Shown in pieces: positions 35,520-43,860 of a DNA stretch of 64,000 nt. The notes under the pieces were generated by a model, which searched no databases, had not been told where the DNA came from, and saw nothing but the letters and a program-made list of their open reading frames with translations. Source of the stretch: Hymenobacter sp. DG01 (GTDB lineage: Bacteria; Bacteroidota; Bacteroidia; Cytophagales; Hymenobacteraceae); NCBI RefSeq assembly GCF_006352025.1, contig NZ_CP040936.1, positions 2,108,001 through 2,172,000 on the forward strand. Reading direction: 5' to 3'. Every line of letters starts with the position of its first letter. Position 1 is the stretch's first letter. The translations under genes were made by a program, and so were the position numbers.

Positions 35520-36410
35520 TCAATCGGCCGGCATGATGGTGGGGGCGGCTACCCGCTGGCTGAGCGGGGCCACTACGGGAGAGGCCAGGATGTCGGCCAG
35601 CACCGGGTCGGGCTCCGCCGACTCAGGGGCGTTGCTCCATACTTTCCACTGGGCGCGGCCCTGCTGCCACATTTCTTCCAGCATGTTTTTGTCGCGCAGG
35701 GTATCCATGGGCTGCCAGAAGCCGGTGTGGCGGAAGGCGGCCAGGCGGCCTTCGGCGGCCAGGCGCTCCAGCGGGGCCTTTTCCCATACCGTGTCGTCGC
35801 CGTCGATGTAGTCGAAAATGGCAGGCTCCAGCACGAAGAATCCCCCGTTGATCCAGGGCGTTTCGCCGCCCTCCGGCTTCTCGGTGAAGCTGGAAACCAG
35901 GCTGCTGGAATCCTGCAGGTTAAACACCCCGAAGCGGCCGGGCTGGCGGACGGCCGTGAGGGTAGCCAGGGCGCCCTGCTGGCGGTGGTAGCGCACGGCC
36001 TCCCGAATGTCCACGTCGCCTACCCCGTCGCCGTAGGTCAGGCAGAAGGTTTCGTTTTCCACGTACTCGCGCACCCGGCGCAGGCGGCCGCCGGTCATGG
36101 TTTCCTGGCCGGTATCTACCAGGGTCACGGTCCAGGGCTCGGCGTGGTTCCGATGAATCTGCATCTCGTTGCGGTCCATACGGAATGTCACGTCGGAGTT
36201 GTGCAGGAAATAATCAGAGAAGTACTGCTTGATCAGGTGCCCCTTGTAGCCGCAGCAGATAACGAAGTCGCGGATGCCATGGTGGGCATATATCTTCATG
36301 ATATGCCACAGAATCGGCCGCCCCCCAATCTCCACCATGGGCTTGGGCCGCACGCCGCTTTCCTCACTGATTCGGGTGCCGTAGCCACCCGCCAGAATCA
36401 CTGCTTTCAT
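35520..36410 (-). CDS. rfbF: Glucose-1-phosphate cytidylyltransferase
   Basis: The 296-residue protein begins [30 protein letters not shown] and contains [23 protein letters not shown], closely matching RfbF/DdhA. It makes CDP-glucose from CTP and glucose-1-phosphate, the entry to CDP-dideoxy and CDP-branched sugars. It is the first gene of the minus-strand sugar operon, whose likely promoter lies at 36505-36534. The C terminus has about 35 extra residues after the family core. A classical CDP-glucose 4,6-dehydratase is not obvious nearby. Confidence 0.95.
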   Translation of the reverse strand: MKAVILAGGYGTRISEESGVRPKPMVEIGGRPILWHIMKIYAHHGIRDFVICCGYKGHLIKQYFSDYFLHNSDVTFRMDRNEMQIHRNHAEPWTVTLVDTGQETMTGGRLRRVREYVENETFCLTYGDGVGDVDIREAVRYHRQQGALATLTAVRQPGRFGVFNLQDSSSLVSSFTEKPEGGETPWINGGFFVLEPAIFDYIDGDDTVWEKAPLERLAAEGRLAAFRHTGFWQPMDTLRDKNMLEEMWQQGRAQWKVWSNAPESAEPDPVLADILASPVVAPLSQRVAAPTIMPAD

Positions 36411-36504
36411 ACGTGTAAGGGTTAAATCATTATCAGGGGAGAGAAGTCAATAAGAGGAGCTCAACACGCATTTACGGCATGACCTATAGTGAGCTAAGGT
36501 TGCT

Positions 36505-36534
36505 GAAATATAGATGTAATTATAATCTTGACAA
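36505..36534 (-). promoter_or_regulatory. Likely promoter of the rfbF-led sugar operon
   Basis: On the minus strand TTG (36532-36534) and TATATTTC (36505-36512) are spaced 19 nt apart, a near match to TTG/TAnnTTTG. They sit in an AT-rich island (36480-36580) about 95 nt upstream of rfbF. The remaining gap 36411-36660 shows nothing else. Confidence 0.5.
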
Positions 36535-36660
36535 TATTTTTTATTAATATTTTTTATAAAAATTAAAATAAACGTGTGTATTATCCATTTGCCGCACACA
36601 ATGAGTCCGCCCGCCCTGTTCTGGGTGGGAGCAGCGGGGTTTTCGCATGAGGCAGCGGAG

Positions 36661-37443
36661 CTAGGCGGCGGACTGAGCAACCGGCCGGCCGGCCAGGTTG
36701 GCGAGTGTGCGCCGGGTGAGCAGGTACACGAAGCGGGTGTTGGTGACTAGGTAGCGGCGCCACAGCCGGCGCGGCTCCAGCCACAGGCGGTAGGCCCACT
36801 CCAGCCAGAGGCGGCGGGCCCACAGGGGCAGGCGGCGCTCCAGGCCCGCGTACACCGGAAACGCCTGCCCTACCCCCAGCATACAGGCCCGAATGCGCCC
36901 CTGGTGGGCAGCCATCCATTTTTCCTGGCGCGGGCAGCCCAGGGCCACAAACAGCAGGTCGGGGTCGGCGGCGTTGATGGCGGCTACCTCGGCCGCGTCT
37001 TCCTCCGGGGTCAGGGCCCGGAACGGGGGCGAGTGGGTGCCGGCTATGCGCAGCGTGGGCAGCTCACGCCGGGCCCGGGCTACCATAGCCGTCAGCACTT
37101 CGTTGGTGGTGCCATAGAAATACACCGACTGCCCGCTGCGGGCGGCGGCTTCCAGCAGCACGGGCAGCAGGTCCATGCCGGCCACGCGGGCCTGGGGCGC
37201 ACTGCGGGGGTTGAGCCAGTGTACGGCGGCAGCTACGGGGCTGCCATCGGGGGCTACCAGGGCGGCCTCGCGCAGAATCTGCCGGAACTGGGCGTCGTGC
37301 TGGGCCTCCACTACCATGTGCACGTTGGCAAAGCACACGTAGGCCGAGGCGCGCGCCGCCCCCAGCTTCAGGATAGTCGCCACAAAATCAGCCACCGAGC
37401 CGGTTGAAATCCAGGAATCCAGAACGGGTAGTTTTGGCAGCAT
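36661..37443 (-). CDS. WecB/TagA/CpsF-family glycosyltransferase (GT26)
   Basis: The 260-residue protein has the GT26 signature DPDLLFVALGCPRQEKWMAAHQGRI and the N-terminal VCFANVHMVVEAQHDAQFR / ALVAPDGSPVAAAVHW region. In such clusters these enzymes add the second sugar (often ManNAc or a uronic acid) to the undecaprenyl-linked first sugar. It lies just downstream of the initiating transferase gene, which fits that order. A basic C-terminal part of about 50 residues (WARRLWLEWAYRLWLEPRRLWRRYL) probably binds the membrane, as in TagA. About 230 nt of palindromic sequence lies between it and the upstream gene. Confidence 0.92.
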   Translation of the reverse strand: MLPKLPVLDSWISTGSVADFVATILKLGAARASAYVCFANVHMVVEAQHDAQFRQILREAALVAPDGSPVAAAVHWLNPRSAPQARVAGMDLLPVLLEAAARSGQSVYFYGTTNEVLTAMVARARRELPTLRIAGTHSPPFRALTPEEDAAEVAAINAADPDLLFVALGCPRQEKWMAAHQGRIRACMLGVGQAFPVYAGLERRLPLWARRLWLEWAYRLWLEPRRLWRRYLVTNTRFVYLLTRRTLANLAGRPVAQSAA

Positions 37444-37497
37444 CTGGTGAGATAGTGAGTTTAAGAGTTCAGTAACTGCGAACGGCGCGGCATTGCC

Positions 37498-37652
37498 CGG
37501 TCCGACGGGCGCAGCCCGTCCGACCGATTGGCTTCGTGCTGACTTCCGGTCCGGGAGGGTTTGGCAAGATAGAGGGGGTAGGCGGGTGCCGGCCTTTCGG
37601 CGCGAATGGCGCGGACGGCAACCGGTCCGACGGGCTGCGCCCGTCGGACCGG
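37498..37652. repeat. Pair of inverted REP-like hairpins
   Basis: Hairpin 1: CGGTCCGACGGGC (37498-37510), loop GCA, GCCCGTCCGACCG (37514-37526), one mismatch. Hairpin 2: CCGGTCCGACGGGC (37622-37635), loop TGC, GCCCGTCGGACCGG (37639-37652), perfect. The two units are inverted copies about 95 nt apart. The similarity extends outward: ATAGTGAGTTT at about 37452 and its complement at about 37657-37667. It lies between two genes of one operon. Confidence 0.8.
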
Positions 37653-37673
37653 GGCAAACTCACTATTTCACCG

Positions 37674-39077
37674 CTAGTAAGCGTTCTTTTCGCCTTTCAC
37701 CATGTTCCAGACGGTAAGGCCGATGATTTTCATATCCAGCCCGAACGACCAGTTTTCTACGTACTTCAGGTCGTACTCCACGCGCTTTTCCATGGTGCCG
37801 GCCTCGCGGGTTTCACCCCGGAAGCCATTCACCTGGGCGTACCCCGTGATGCCGGGCGTTACGGCGTGGCGCATCTGGTAGGTGCGGATGTGCTTGCTGT
37901 ACTCTTCCAGCTGCGAAATCATGTTGGGCCGGGGCCCTACCACCGACATGTGCCCAAGCAGCACATTAAAAAACTGGGGCAGCTCATCGAGGTTGTACTT
38001 ACGCAGGTAGTAGCCCACGCGCGTCACGCGCCGGTCGCCCTTGGTTGCCTGCAGCTCGGTTTGGCCGTGGCCCTGGCGCATGGTGCGCAGCTTGTAGCAC
38101 GGGAAAAGCTGGTTGCGTTTGCCCGGCCGCATCTGCTTGAAAAACACCGGCCCCGGCGAATCGAGCTTGATGAGCAGGGCCAGCAGGGTAAGTACCACCG
38201 GAAACACGCCCACAATCACCAGCAGCGAAAAGGCAATGTCGAAAAGGCGCTTGAGCACTTGGTTGGTGCGGATGCCCAGGGGCGCGTGCCGGATGGTGAG
38301 AATGGGCAGGTGGTCGTAGAAATAGACATTCACATCTTTACGGACGGTGCCGCGGAAATCGGGGACAATGCGGAAGGACAGGAAATGGTCGTCGGCGAAG
38401 CGCGAGAGGTCTTCGATGAGCTGGCGCCGATCGAGGGGCATGGCAAAGTAGATTTCATCGACCTGGGTGCGCAGGCAGTACTCTTTCAGCTCAGACAGGC
38501 GCCCGCGCACCAACGGCCGGATGCCGGCCGGCACGGGCTCGGTGCTATCGGCGAAAAAGCCCATGAACTGGTTGGCTATCGGGTCGTGCGACTCCAGGAA
38601 GCGGTACAGCTCCTGCCCGGAGGCCCCTGCGCCTACTATCACGAAGCGGCTGTGCGGGCGGGCCAGGTGCTTATGGTAGGCCCGGTAGAAAAACGTAATC
38701 AGAAAGCGCCCCGCCACCACGGCCGTTACCGAAAAGCTGTAGGCCGAAAACAGGTAGCGGGCCGGCAGCCAGTACATGTGCAGGGCCACTACCCCCAGCA
38801 GCACTACCCCCGCGTGCAGCAGAAAGGTGCGCATCAGATACAGCAGCTTCTCGGGGTAGGTAATCAGCCGGTCAGTACGGTACAGGTTGGCAAACTGCCC
38901 CGAGAGAATCCACCAGAGCAGGGCAAAAATGGCGTAGAAGAAGGGATAGTAGCCCCCAAAATACCAGTTGCCCAGGAACAGATATCCGGCCAGCCGGAAG
39001 GCCGCGAAAATCAGCAGAACATCAACCGCGGGCAGAATAAAACGGGAAGTGTCAGAGTAGTGTCTGTAACGTTCCAT
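37674..39077 (-). CDS. Undecaprenyl-phosphate glycosylphosphotransferase (WcaJ/PssY type)
   Basis: The ATG at 39077 (MERYRHYSDTSRFILPAVDV) removes an unconserved extension of the frame. The 467-residue protein has four N-terminal membrane segments, a CoA-binding-like domain (RFVIVGAGASGQELYRFLE), a fifth hydrophobic segment at about 265-290, and the catalytic bacterial-sugar-transferase domain with FKQMRPGKRNQLFPCYKLRTM and GHMSVVGPRPNMISQLEEYS. It starts the repeat unit by moving a sugar-1-phosphate, probably glucose or galactose, to undecaprenyl phosphate. It belongs to the minus-strand arm while the flippase and polymerase are on the plus strand. Confidence 0.95.
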   Translation of the reverse strand: MERYRHYSDTSRFILPAVDVLLIFAAFRLAGYLFLGNWYFGGYYPFFYAIFALLWWILSGQFANLYRTDRLITYPEKLLYLMRTFLLHAGVVLLGVVALHMYWLPARYLFSAYSFSVTAVVAGRFLITFFYRAYHKHLARPHSRFVIVGAGASGQELYRFLESHDPIANQFMGFFADSTEPVPAGIRPLVRGRLSELKEYCLRTQVDEIYFAMPLDRRQLIEDLSRFADDHFLSFRIVPDFRGTVRKDVNVYFYDHLPILTIRHAPLGIRTNQVLKRLFDIAFSLLVIVGVFPVVLTLLALLIKLDSPGPVFFKQMRPGKRNQLFPCYKLRTMRQGHGQTELQATKGDRRVTRVGYYLRKYNLDELPQFFNVLLGHMSVVGPRPNMISQLEEYSKHIRTYQMRHAVTPGITGYAQVNGFRGETREAGTMEKRVEYDLKYVENWSFGLDMKIIGLTVWNMVKGEKNAY

Positions 39078-39354
39078 AAGCCTGAGGGGAGAAGTGCCAA
39101 AGAAACTAGAATAGGTAAAAGCAGCAGGGCAGCCCACAAGGGCGGTATGAACAAAGAAACGTATATTTATTCTTTAATTAATAATAAATATGATTAATTT
39201 TTAATCATGGTAAACTATACCTTGGAATGATTCATAAAGTTTCACTGAGTTTCCTTCTTATAACTACCTGCCTGAACCGTAGGCAAGCGGCTCTGCCCGC
39301 AACGTCCGGCTTACGCGGGGCGTTACGGGCGGCTATAGGCGAAGAGCTAACCAG

Positions 39355-41277
39355 CTAGGGGGTTACCTGCAGCCAGCCCTTGTAGCGGCGGCCATCGGTA
39401 TAGGTTACCAGGTAGTAATACGTGCCGGCCAGGCCGTTGCCCTCCCACCGGAAGCTTCGGCTATCGGAGTGGTACACCTTGGCCCCCCAGCGGCTGTAAA
39501 TGGCAATGCCCGCGAAGCGCCCGTCGCAGAGGTCGGGCGGCAGGTCCGGGAGGGTGAACACGTCGTTTTTACCGTCGTGGTTGGGCGTAATGATGTTGGG
39601 CGGCCGGAACGCAACGGTATCAATGGGCGGCGCCAGCTCAAAGCGAACCGTGCGGACCTGCGCCAGATTGTTGCAGACGGCGCTTTCCTGAAGCCGAAAC
39701 GTCACGACCAGATCGGGGAACTGCTGGGCGGTACAGGCCGCCTGCCACTGAAAAGCGCCGGTAGCCTGCCCCCGCCCGTTCTGGGCCGTAAAGCGCATGC
39801 CCACCGCCGCCAGCTCGAAGCCCTGGCCGGTAGCCGTCAGGGCCAGTGGGTCAGTATCGGCATCGAAGCCAGCCAGGTCGGCGGTGTAGGTAGTGCCCAG
39901 GGGTACCCGGATGGTAACCGGTGGCGCGGCCGGGGCGGCGGGAACGGGCGGGAAGGTGGTCGTCAGGACAGGGGGCGCATCCGGGGGCGGCACGGCCGTG
40001 AAGGCAACCCGCACCGTGTCGCGCTTGGGCAGGCTGCAGCCATCATCGGCCACTATTACATCCAGCAGAAACACCCGCCCGCCGGAGTTCAGGCACTCCG
40101 AAAAGCAGAAGCGGGTGATGAGGGTATCGGTGGGGGTACGCACCACGCCGCTGGCTGCCGCCGCAAACGTAGGGACCGGGGCAGTGAAGTTAACGGGGCG
40201 CAGCTCCACGGTCAGGCGCGAGCCCGCGTCGGGGTCCGTGAAGCGCGCCTGCATGCAGTGGTCGGCGCCAACCACCAGCCGCAGCGTGTCGCGGCCCGGG
40301 CGGTAGGGTACGCCGGCCGAGGAACGCAGCTCCAGGCTGGGCGCTGTGTTGCGGGGGCAGTTGAGCACGTACAGCTGAAAGTCGCGGCGGGTTTCCCCTA
40401 TTTTCACCCCCTGCCGGTACTCGGAGCAGCGCACCCCAAACACAAACAGGCCCAGCTGGGTAGGCCGCACCACCAGGCGGCCAGTGCGGGCATCAATACC
40501 CAGGCTCGGGCTGCCCGGAATCTGGTTCTGGGCGCTCAGGCCCGGCGCCCACGCCACCGGGGCGTAAGGGGCCGGGGCAGCCTGCAGCGGGTTAGACGAG
40601 TTGCCCGAGCCGGCGTGCCCATTGAGGGGAGTAACCATATCGTAGGCCAGCGAGTCGCCATCGGGGTCCTGACCGCCAAAGTCGTAGGTAAACAGCTCGC
40701 CCCGGCAGACATAGTCGCCGAGGGCCGGAAAGATGCGGGGGGTAGAATCCAGAAAGCGCTGCCCGTCCCGCACCACGGCCGGAAACTCCAGATAAAAGGC
40801 CTGGGCGGCGCTCAACGAGTTCAGAATATTGCTGACGCCCTGGTTGCGGCAGCAGCGCTCCACGGCCACGTAATAGCCGCCCGGACTGGCGTAAGTAGCC
40901 GTCGGCAGCGTAATGTTAGTGGTGTAGATAAGCTTGCGGGTGCTCAGCACCGGGGAGGTACAAACCGGATTGGAGTAGTTTACAAAGGTGTTGCTGGTGA
41001 GGGGCAACATTACGTTTTGCATCCGCAGGTTGGAGCCGCGCTCGAAAATGCCGGCCCGCATGGTTTGGTCGAGGGCGCCCGGGCTGCCGTTGATGGCGTC
41101 GAAGTACAGAGTAAGGGTGAGGGCATACGTGCTGCCGCTGCGGTACTGCAAATCCAGCTCGCCGCCCACAATGTGGGTAGCCTGCGCCGCCGGGGCCACC
41201 AGGTTGAGGGCGGCAACCAGCAGCAGCCATAGCCATTGTTGACCAAGCCGGAAGAAAAGGGTACGTGTCCTGTCCAT
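39355..41277 (-). CDS. Secreted protein with gliding-motility C-terminal domain (CHU_C, type IX substrate)
   Basis: The ATG at 41277 (MDRTRTLFFRL) leads into a signal peptide (WLWLLLVAALNLVAPAAQA); the mature protein begins THIVGGELDLQYRSG, a start seen in many Bacteroidota surface proteins. The 640-residue product has beta-sandwich-like repeats rich in Thr/Pro/Val and ends in a CHU_C domain (IITPNHDGKNDVFTLPD ... IYSRWGAKVYHSD), the sorting signal for type B type IX secretion. Likely an exported adhesin or cell-envelope protein. The stretch 41278-41906 upstream holds a terminator, a possible small RNA and otherwise no feature. Confidence 0.9.
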   Translation of the reverse strand: MDRTRTLFFRLGQQWLWLLLVAALNLVAPAAQATHIVGGELDLQYRSGSTYALTLTLYFDAINGSPGALDQTMRAGIFERGSNLRMQNVMLPLTSNTFVNYSNPVCTSPVLSTRKLIYTTNITLPTATYASPGGYYVAVERCCRNQGVSNILNSLSAAQAFYLEFPAVVRDGQRFLDSTPRIFPALGDYVCRGELFTYDFGGQDPDGDSLAYDMVTPLNGHAGSGNSSNPLQAAPAPYAPVAWAPGLSAQNQIPGSPSLGIDARTGRLVVRPTQLGLFVFGVRCSEYRQGVKIGETRRDFQLYVLNCPRNTAPSLELRSSAGVPYRPGRDTLRLVVGADHCMQARFTDPDAGSRLTVELRPVNFTAPVPTFAAAASGVVRTPTDTLITRFCFSECLNSGGRVFLLDVIVADDGCSLPKRDTVRVAFTAVPPPDAPPVLTTTFPPVPAAPAAPPVTIRVPLGTTYTADLAGFDADTDPLALTATGQGFELAAVGMRFTAQNGRGQATGAFQWQAACTAQQFPDLVVTFRLQESAVCNNLAQVRTVRFELAPPIDTVAFRPPNIITPNHDGKNDVFTLPDLPPDLCDGRFAGIAIYSRWGAKVYHSDSRSFRWEGNGLAGTYYYLVTYTDGRRYKGWLQVTP

Positions 41278-41687
41278 AGTAGCACGAAAAGAAATTCTGG
41301 CAGTCCGGCGCCTGGCCCAGACTACGGCTTGCAAGCGGGCGGTTGGACCGTTTCAGTACTGCTGCTGCTCTCCGCCCTTCCGGCCCCTGCATAATGGCCG
41401 GCCTGGCTACCGGGCCTGGCAGCTTTCCACTGAAAATAATAAAAAACCAGGCAGTATCCAGCTCAGACAGTGGATCTTATCCGTTCATCTTCTTCCGACT
41501 ACTGCGGGCTTCTTGGGTGGTTGCTCCCGGTGCCTCCCCGAGCGTCCGGCCTCCCTACCCCCACCCCCATCCTCAACCGGCCGGCAGCGCCAGCTCTGGC
41601 GGCCAGCGGGGGCTAATGCCCTGCGCTGCCGGGGCCGCTCACCACAGCCGCTAAGCCCGGGCGTAACGCTAACCCGGCAAAATGCGT

Positions 41688-41786
41688 AGGTTTGGCCTGC
41701 CGGCTGTTACAGGTGTGTGTCAGTCGGCAAGAGCTGCACCTATTGCATTAAAAAGCCCCGACTGACGAGCCGGGGCTTTTTATATG
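41688..41786 (+). ncRNA. Candidate small RNA with promoter and terminator
   Basis: TAGGTTTG at 41688-41695 is a perfect -7 match, though no clear -33 element precedes it. About 90 nt later AAAAGCCCCG (41751-41760) pairs with CGGGGCTTTT (41771-41780), then TATATG, a strong intrinsic terminator. No ORF of note lies between them. GTCAGTCGG (41719-41727) can pair with CCGACTGAC (41758-41766), which overlaps the terminator stem. Expression is not shown; the hairpin could instead serve only as a terminator. Confidence 0.3.
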
Positions 41787-41850
41787 CATCCACTTTGCAG
41801 TCGGCGCCGGGGATGACGTAAGGTCTGCTTTCGGACCGGGTAAACTCAGT

Positions 41851-41880
41851 AAAAGCCCGCCTCCCTTGGGAAACGGGCTT
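41851..41880 (-). terminator. Intrinsic terminator of the curlin-repeat gene
   Basis: Read on the minus strand, AAGCCCG (74-80 side) and CGGGCTT form a 7-bp stem followed by a TTTT run complementary to 41851-41854. It lies 27 nt past the stop of the curlin-repeat gene. Confidence 0.6.
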
Positions 41881-41906
41881 CTGCCGGGCTTGCAGGCGGC
41901 CGGAGT

Positions 41907-43256
41907 CTAACGGTTCTGGCGCACGAGGGTGATGTTGCCGTTGCCGGTTTGGGTCACGTCGCTGCTGTTAAAGCGGGCCCCCTGGTAGGTGCGCGCGTCG
42001 TTGCTGTTACCCACCTGCAGCTGGCGGGCGTACGAATCGTTGGCGTCCTGGCTGATGTAGCCGTAGTTGCCCGAGCGGGCAGGGCTGCTGGCGAAACCGC
42101 CTACCTGCTGGTCCTGAATGGCCGTGTTCCGGTTGCCCGTCTGCTCTGCCACGGCCTCGTGATACTCGCCTTCCTGCCGCTGGTTAGCCACGTTGCGGTT
42201 ACCATCCTGCCCGATGGTGGCCTGCGCGAAACCGGCATTCTGCTGGCGCTGCGTGGCCGCATTGTTGTTGCCTACCTGCTGAATAGAAGCCCCCGCAAAA
42301 GCCGCACTCGCCTGGGTCTGGGTGGCCTCGTTGCGGTTACCACTCTGGGTGACCGTAGCACTCACCGAAAGAACCCCCGTCTGGCTTTGGGTAGCGGCGT
42401 TGTTGTTGCCGGTTTGGGTAGCGCTGGCGGCCACGGCCCCGAAAGCCCCGGAGTGACTCTGGGTTTGGTCGGCGGCGTTGTTGTTGCCGGTCTGCTGAAT
42501 GAAAGCGGCAGAAGACGCACCTCCCTGGCTAAGCTGCGACTGAGTAGCCGCGTTGTTATTGCCCTGCTGCCCGATGGTGGCGGTCATGTAGCTGCCGGCG
42601 TTTTGCTGCTGTTGGCCGGCCGAGTTATTGTTGCCTTGCTGCAGCACGCTGGCCGAGGCCGACTGGCCCGAAACGCTCTGCTGCTGACTGGATGTGTTAT
42701 TAGCCCCCAGCTGTCGGGCCGTAGCAGTACCGCCAAATACGTTGGTATTCTGGTCCTGGGTAGCGCGGTTATTATTTCCGGCAGCCTGGTAAATCTCGGC
42801 ATAGGCGTTGCGGCCGCTCTGGTTTTGGGTGGCGTAGTTGGCCCCGCTCACCTGCTCAATGAAAGCACTGTGGCTGAAGCCCCCCTGGAACTGGCTGGCG
42901 TAGTTGCCGTTGCTGCCGGCGGCCGTGGAGCCCTGCCGGATGAAGGCCCTGTTGGCGCCCCTGCTTTCATCGGAAAGCTGTGTCTGAATGGCCTGTTGGC
43001 GGTTGCCCATCTGGTCAGCCTGCGCCGTATGCTGGATGCCGGCCTGAGTTTGGGTTACTTCGTTGTTGTTGCCACTGCTGCTGCCCCCGTTCACGGCCGC
43101 GTCGTTCTGGTGCGCAATGGCCGTATTCGCCCGGCCTAGCTGCTCCACCGTCACGCGGTTGTTGTTGCCGTAGCTGGTAGATGTTTGGATGTTGTTCTGC
43201 GCTGTGGCAGCGCCGCTGGTCAAAAGAGCAGCAAAGAGTACTCCGGTTGCTTTCAT
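41907..43256 (-). CDS. Large curlin-repeat protein (CsgA-like amyloid)
   Basis: The 449-residue protein has a signal peptide (MKATGVLFAALLTSGAATAQ) and about 18 imperfect repeats of roughly 22 residues, with the curlin pattern Q-x-G-N-N-N-x-A-x-Q-x-Q (for example QTGNNNAATQSQ, QVGNNNAATQRQ, QDGNRNVANQRQ). E. coli CsgA has five repeats, so this is much longer. Curlin repeats stack into amyloid fibres outside the cell. No csgB, csgE, csgF or csgG homologue lies in the window, so export and nucleation factors must be elsewhere. AT-rich DNA upstream (43310-43440) probably carries its promoter. Confidence 0.9.
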   Translation of the reverse strand: MKATGVLFAALLTSGAATAQNNIQTSTSYGNNNRVTVEQLGRANTAIAHQNDAAVNGGSSSGNNNEVTQTQAGIQHTAQADQMGNRQQAIQTQLSDESRGANRAFIRQGSTAAGSNGNYASQFQGGFSHSAFIEQVSGANYATQNQSGRNAYAEIYQAAGNNNRATQDQNTNVFGGTATARQLGANNTSSQQQSVSGQSASASVLQQGNNNSAGQQQQNAGSYMTATIGQQGNNNAATQSQLSQGGASSAAFIQQTGNNNAADQTQSHSGAFGAVAASATQTGNNNAATQSQTGVLSVSATVTQSGNRNEATQTQASAAFAGASIQQVGNNNAATQRQQNAGFAQATIGQDGNRNVANQRQEGEYHEAVAEQTGNRNTAIQDQQVGGFASSPARSGNYGYISQDANDSYARQLQVGNSNDARTYQGARFNSSDVTQTGNGNITLVRQNR

Positions 43257-43567
43257 GCTGATAGAAGGATATAAAAGTGGGAATGAGACACGCCCTGCAA
43301 GCCATTCAGGAAATCAATATGAATAAATATGAGAAGATATAGTTATATTAAAAATTATTTAAGTGCATTTTATTAGCAATAAGGCCAGATTCATTCCAAA
43401 GTCCTTACAAGCCCATTTTATTCTTATAAAATTCTGTCCATCAGATTTTTTAGTAGCCTTCTGCTAACCCGGCTAGTGCACAAGGCAGCACCTGCACCCT
43501 ACACACCGCATGTGCGCTGGGGCCTACGCTGCCTACCCCCTGCTGCCTAAGCGGCGCGCAAAGAAAA

Positions 43568-43600
43568 TTTGGCTTTCTGGACCCGGCCGCTTTACCTTTG
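43568..43600 (+). promoter_or_regulatory. Promoter of the SAM-riboswitch operon
   Basis: TTTG at 43568-43571 and TACCTTTG at 43593-43600 (perfect TAnnTTTG), 21 nt apart, fit the Bacteroidota consensus. Transcription would start near 43607, about 25 nt before the riboswitch. Confidence 0.7.
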
Positions 43601-43629
43601 CCGCACTCAATTCTTTACCTGAAAGGATT

Positions 43630-43726
43630 GTTTTTATACAGAGGCGTGGAGAGACAGGCTCGACGAAACGCCGGCAACCTTCCGTAGCAGTACGGAAACG
43701 GTGCCAAGTCCTGACCATATAAAAAC
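43630..43726 (+). promoter_or_regulatory. SAM-I (S-box) riboswitch
   Basis: P1 is formed by GTTTTTATA (43630-43638) and TATAAAAAC (43718-43726). Inside, GAGGCGTGGAGAGACAGGCTC is followed by GACGAAACGCCGGCAACC, the conserved P2/kink-turn and J core of the S-box. P3 is TTCCGTAGCAGTACGGAA, and GGTGCCAAGTCCTGACC gives the conserved 3' core. SAM binding should stabilise P1. Only 8 nt separate P1 from the GTG of the small ORF, and no terminator fits between, so control is probably at translation start, by hiding the A-rich upstream region. Confidence 0.9.
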
Positions 43727-43734
43727 AACGTACC

Positions 43735-43842
43735 GTGAACCGCTTCCCGCACTTCGCCCCCACTCCTGCCACCCTTGCTTCTGTACAGCATGGCTGTTGT
43801 GGCACGTGTTGTTGGGCCGTCTGTACGCCGCTGGCCGGGTAG
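43735..43842 (+). CDS. Cysteine-rich 35-residue ORF (leader peptide or peptide precursor)
   Basis: A GTG 8 nt after the riboswitch opens a frame of 35 codons ending at TAG. The middle reads VQHGCCGTCCWAVCTPLAG, with five Cys in ten residues, all encoded by TGT although TGC is favoured in neighbouring genes. There is no signal peptide. GGCCGGG at its last codons (43833-43839) can pair with CCCGGCC (43862-43868), which is half of a perfect palindrome CCCCGGCCGGGG at 43861-43872. The layout suggests a cysteine-sensing leader for the genes 280 nt downstream; a modified peptide is the other option. The ORF is short and its translation is not proven. Confidence 0.5.
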   Translation: MNRFPHFAPTPATLASVQHGCCGTCCWAVCTPLAG

Positions 43843-43860
43843 AGCTGCCGGTTCATTAGC

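Noticed and set aside
22656..39250. TTTCACTGAGT shared by DNA at about 22660 and 39240
   Set aside because: Only two copies of an 11-nt string, with different positions relative to genes; chance is a sufficient explanation.
41949..43139. Plus-strand open frame of about 396 codons opposite the curlin-repeat gene
   Set aside because: The regular repeats of the curlin gene also look periodic in the antisense frame; no signal peptide or family.
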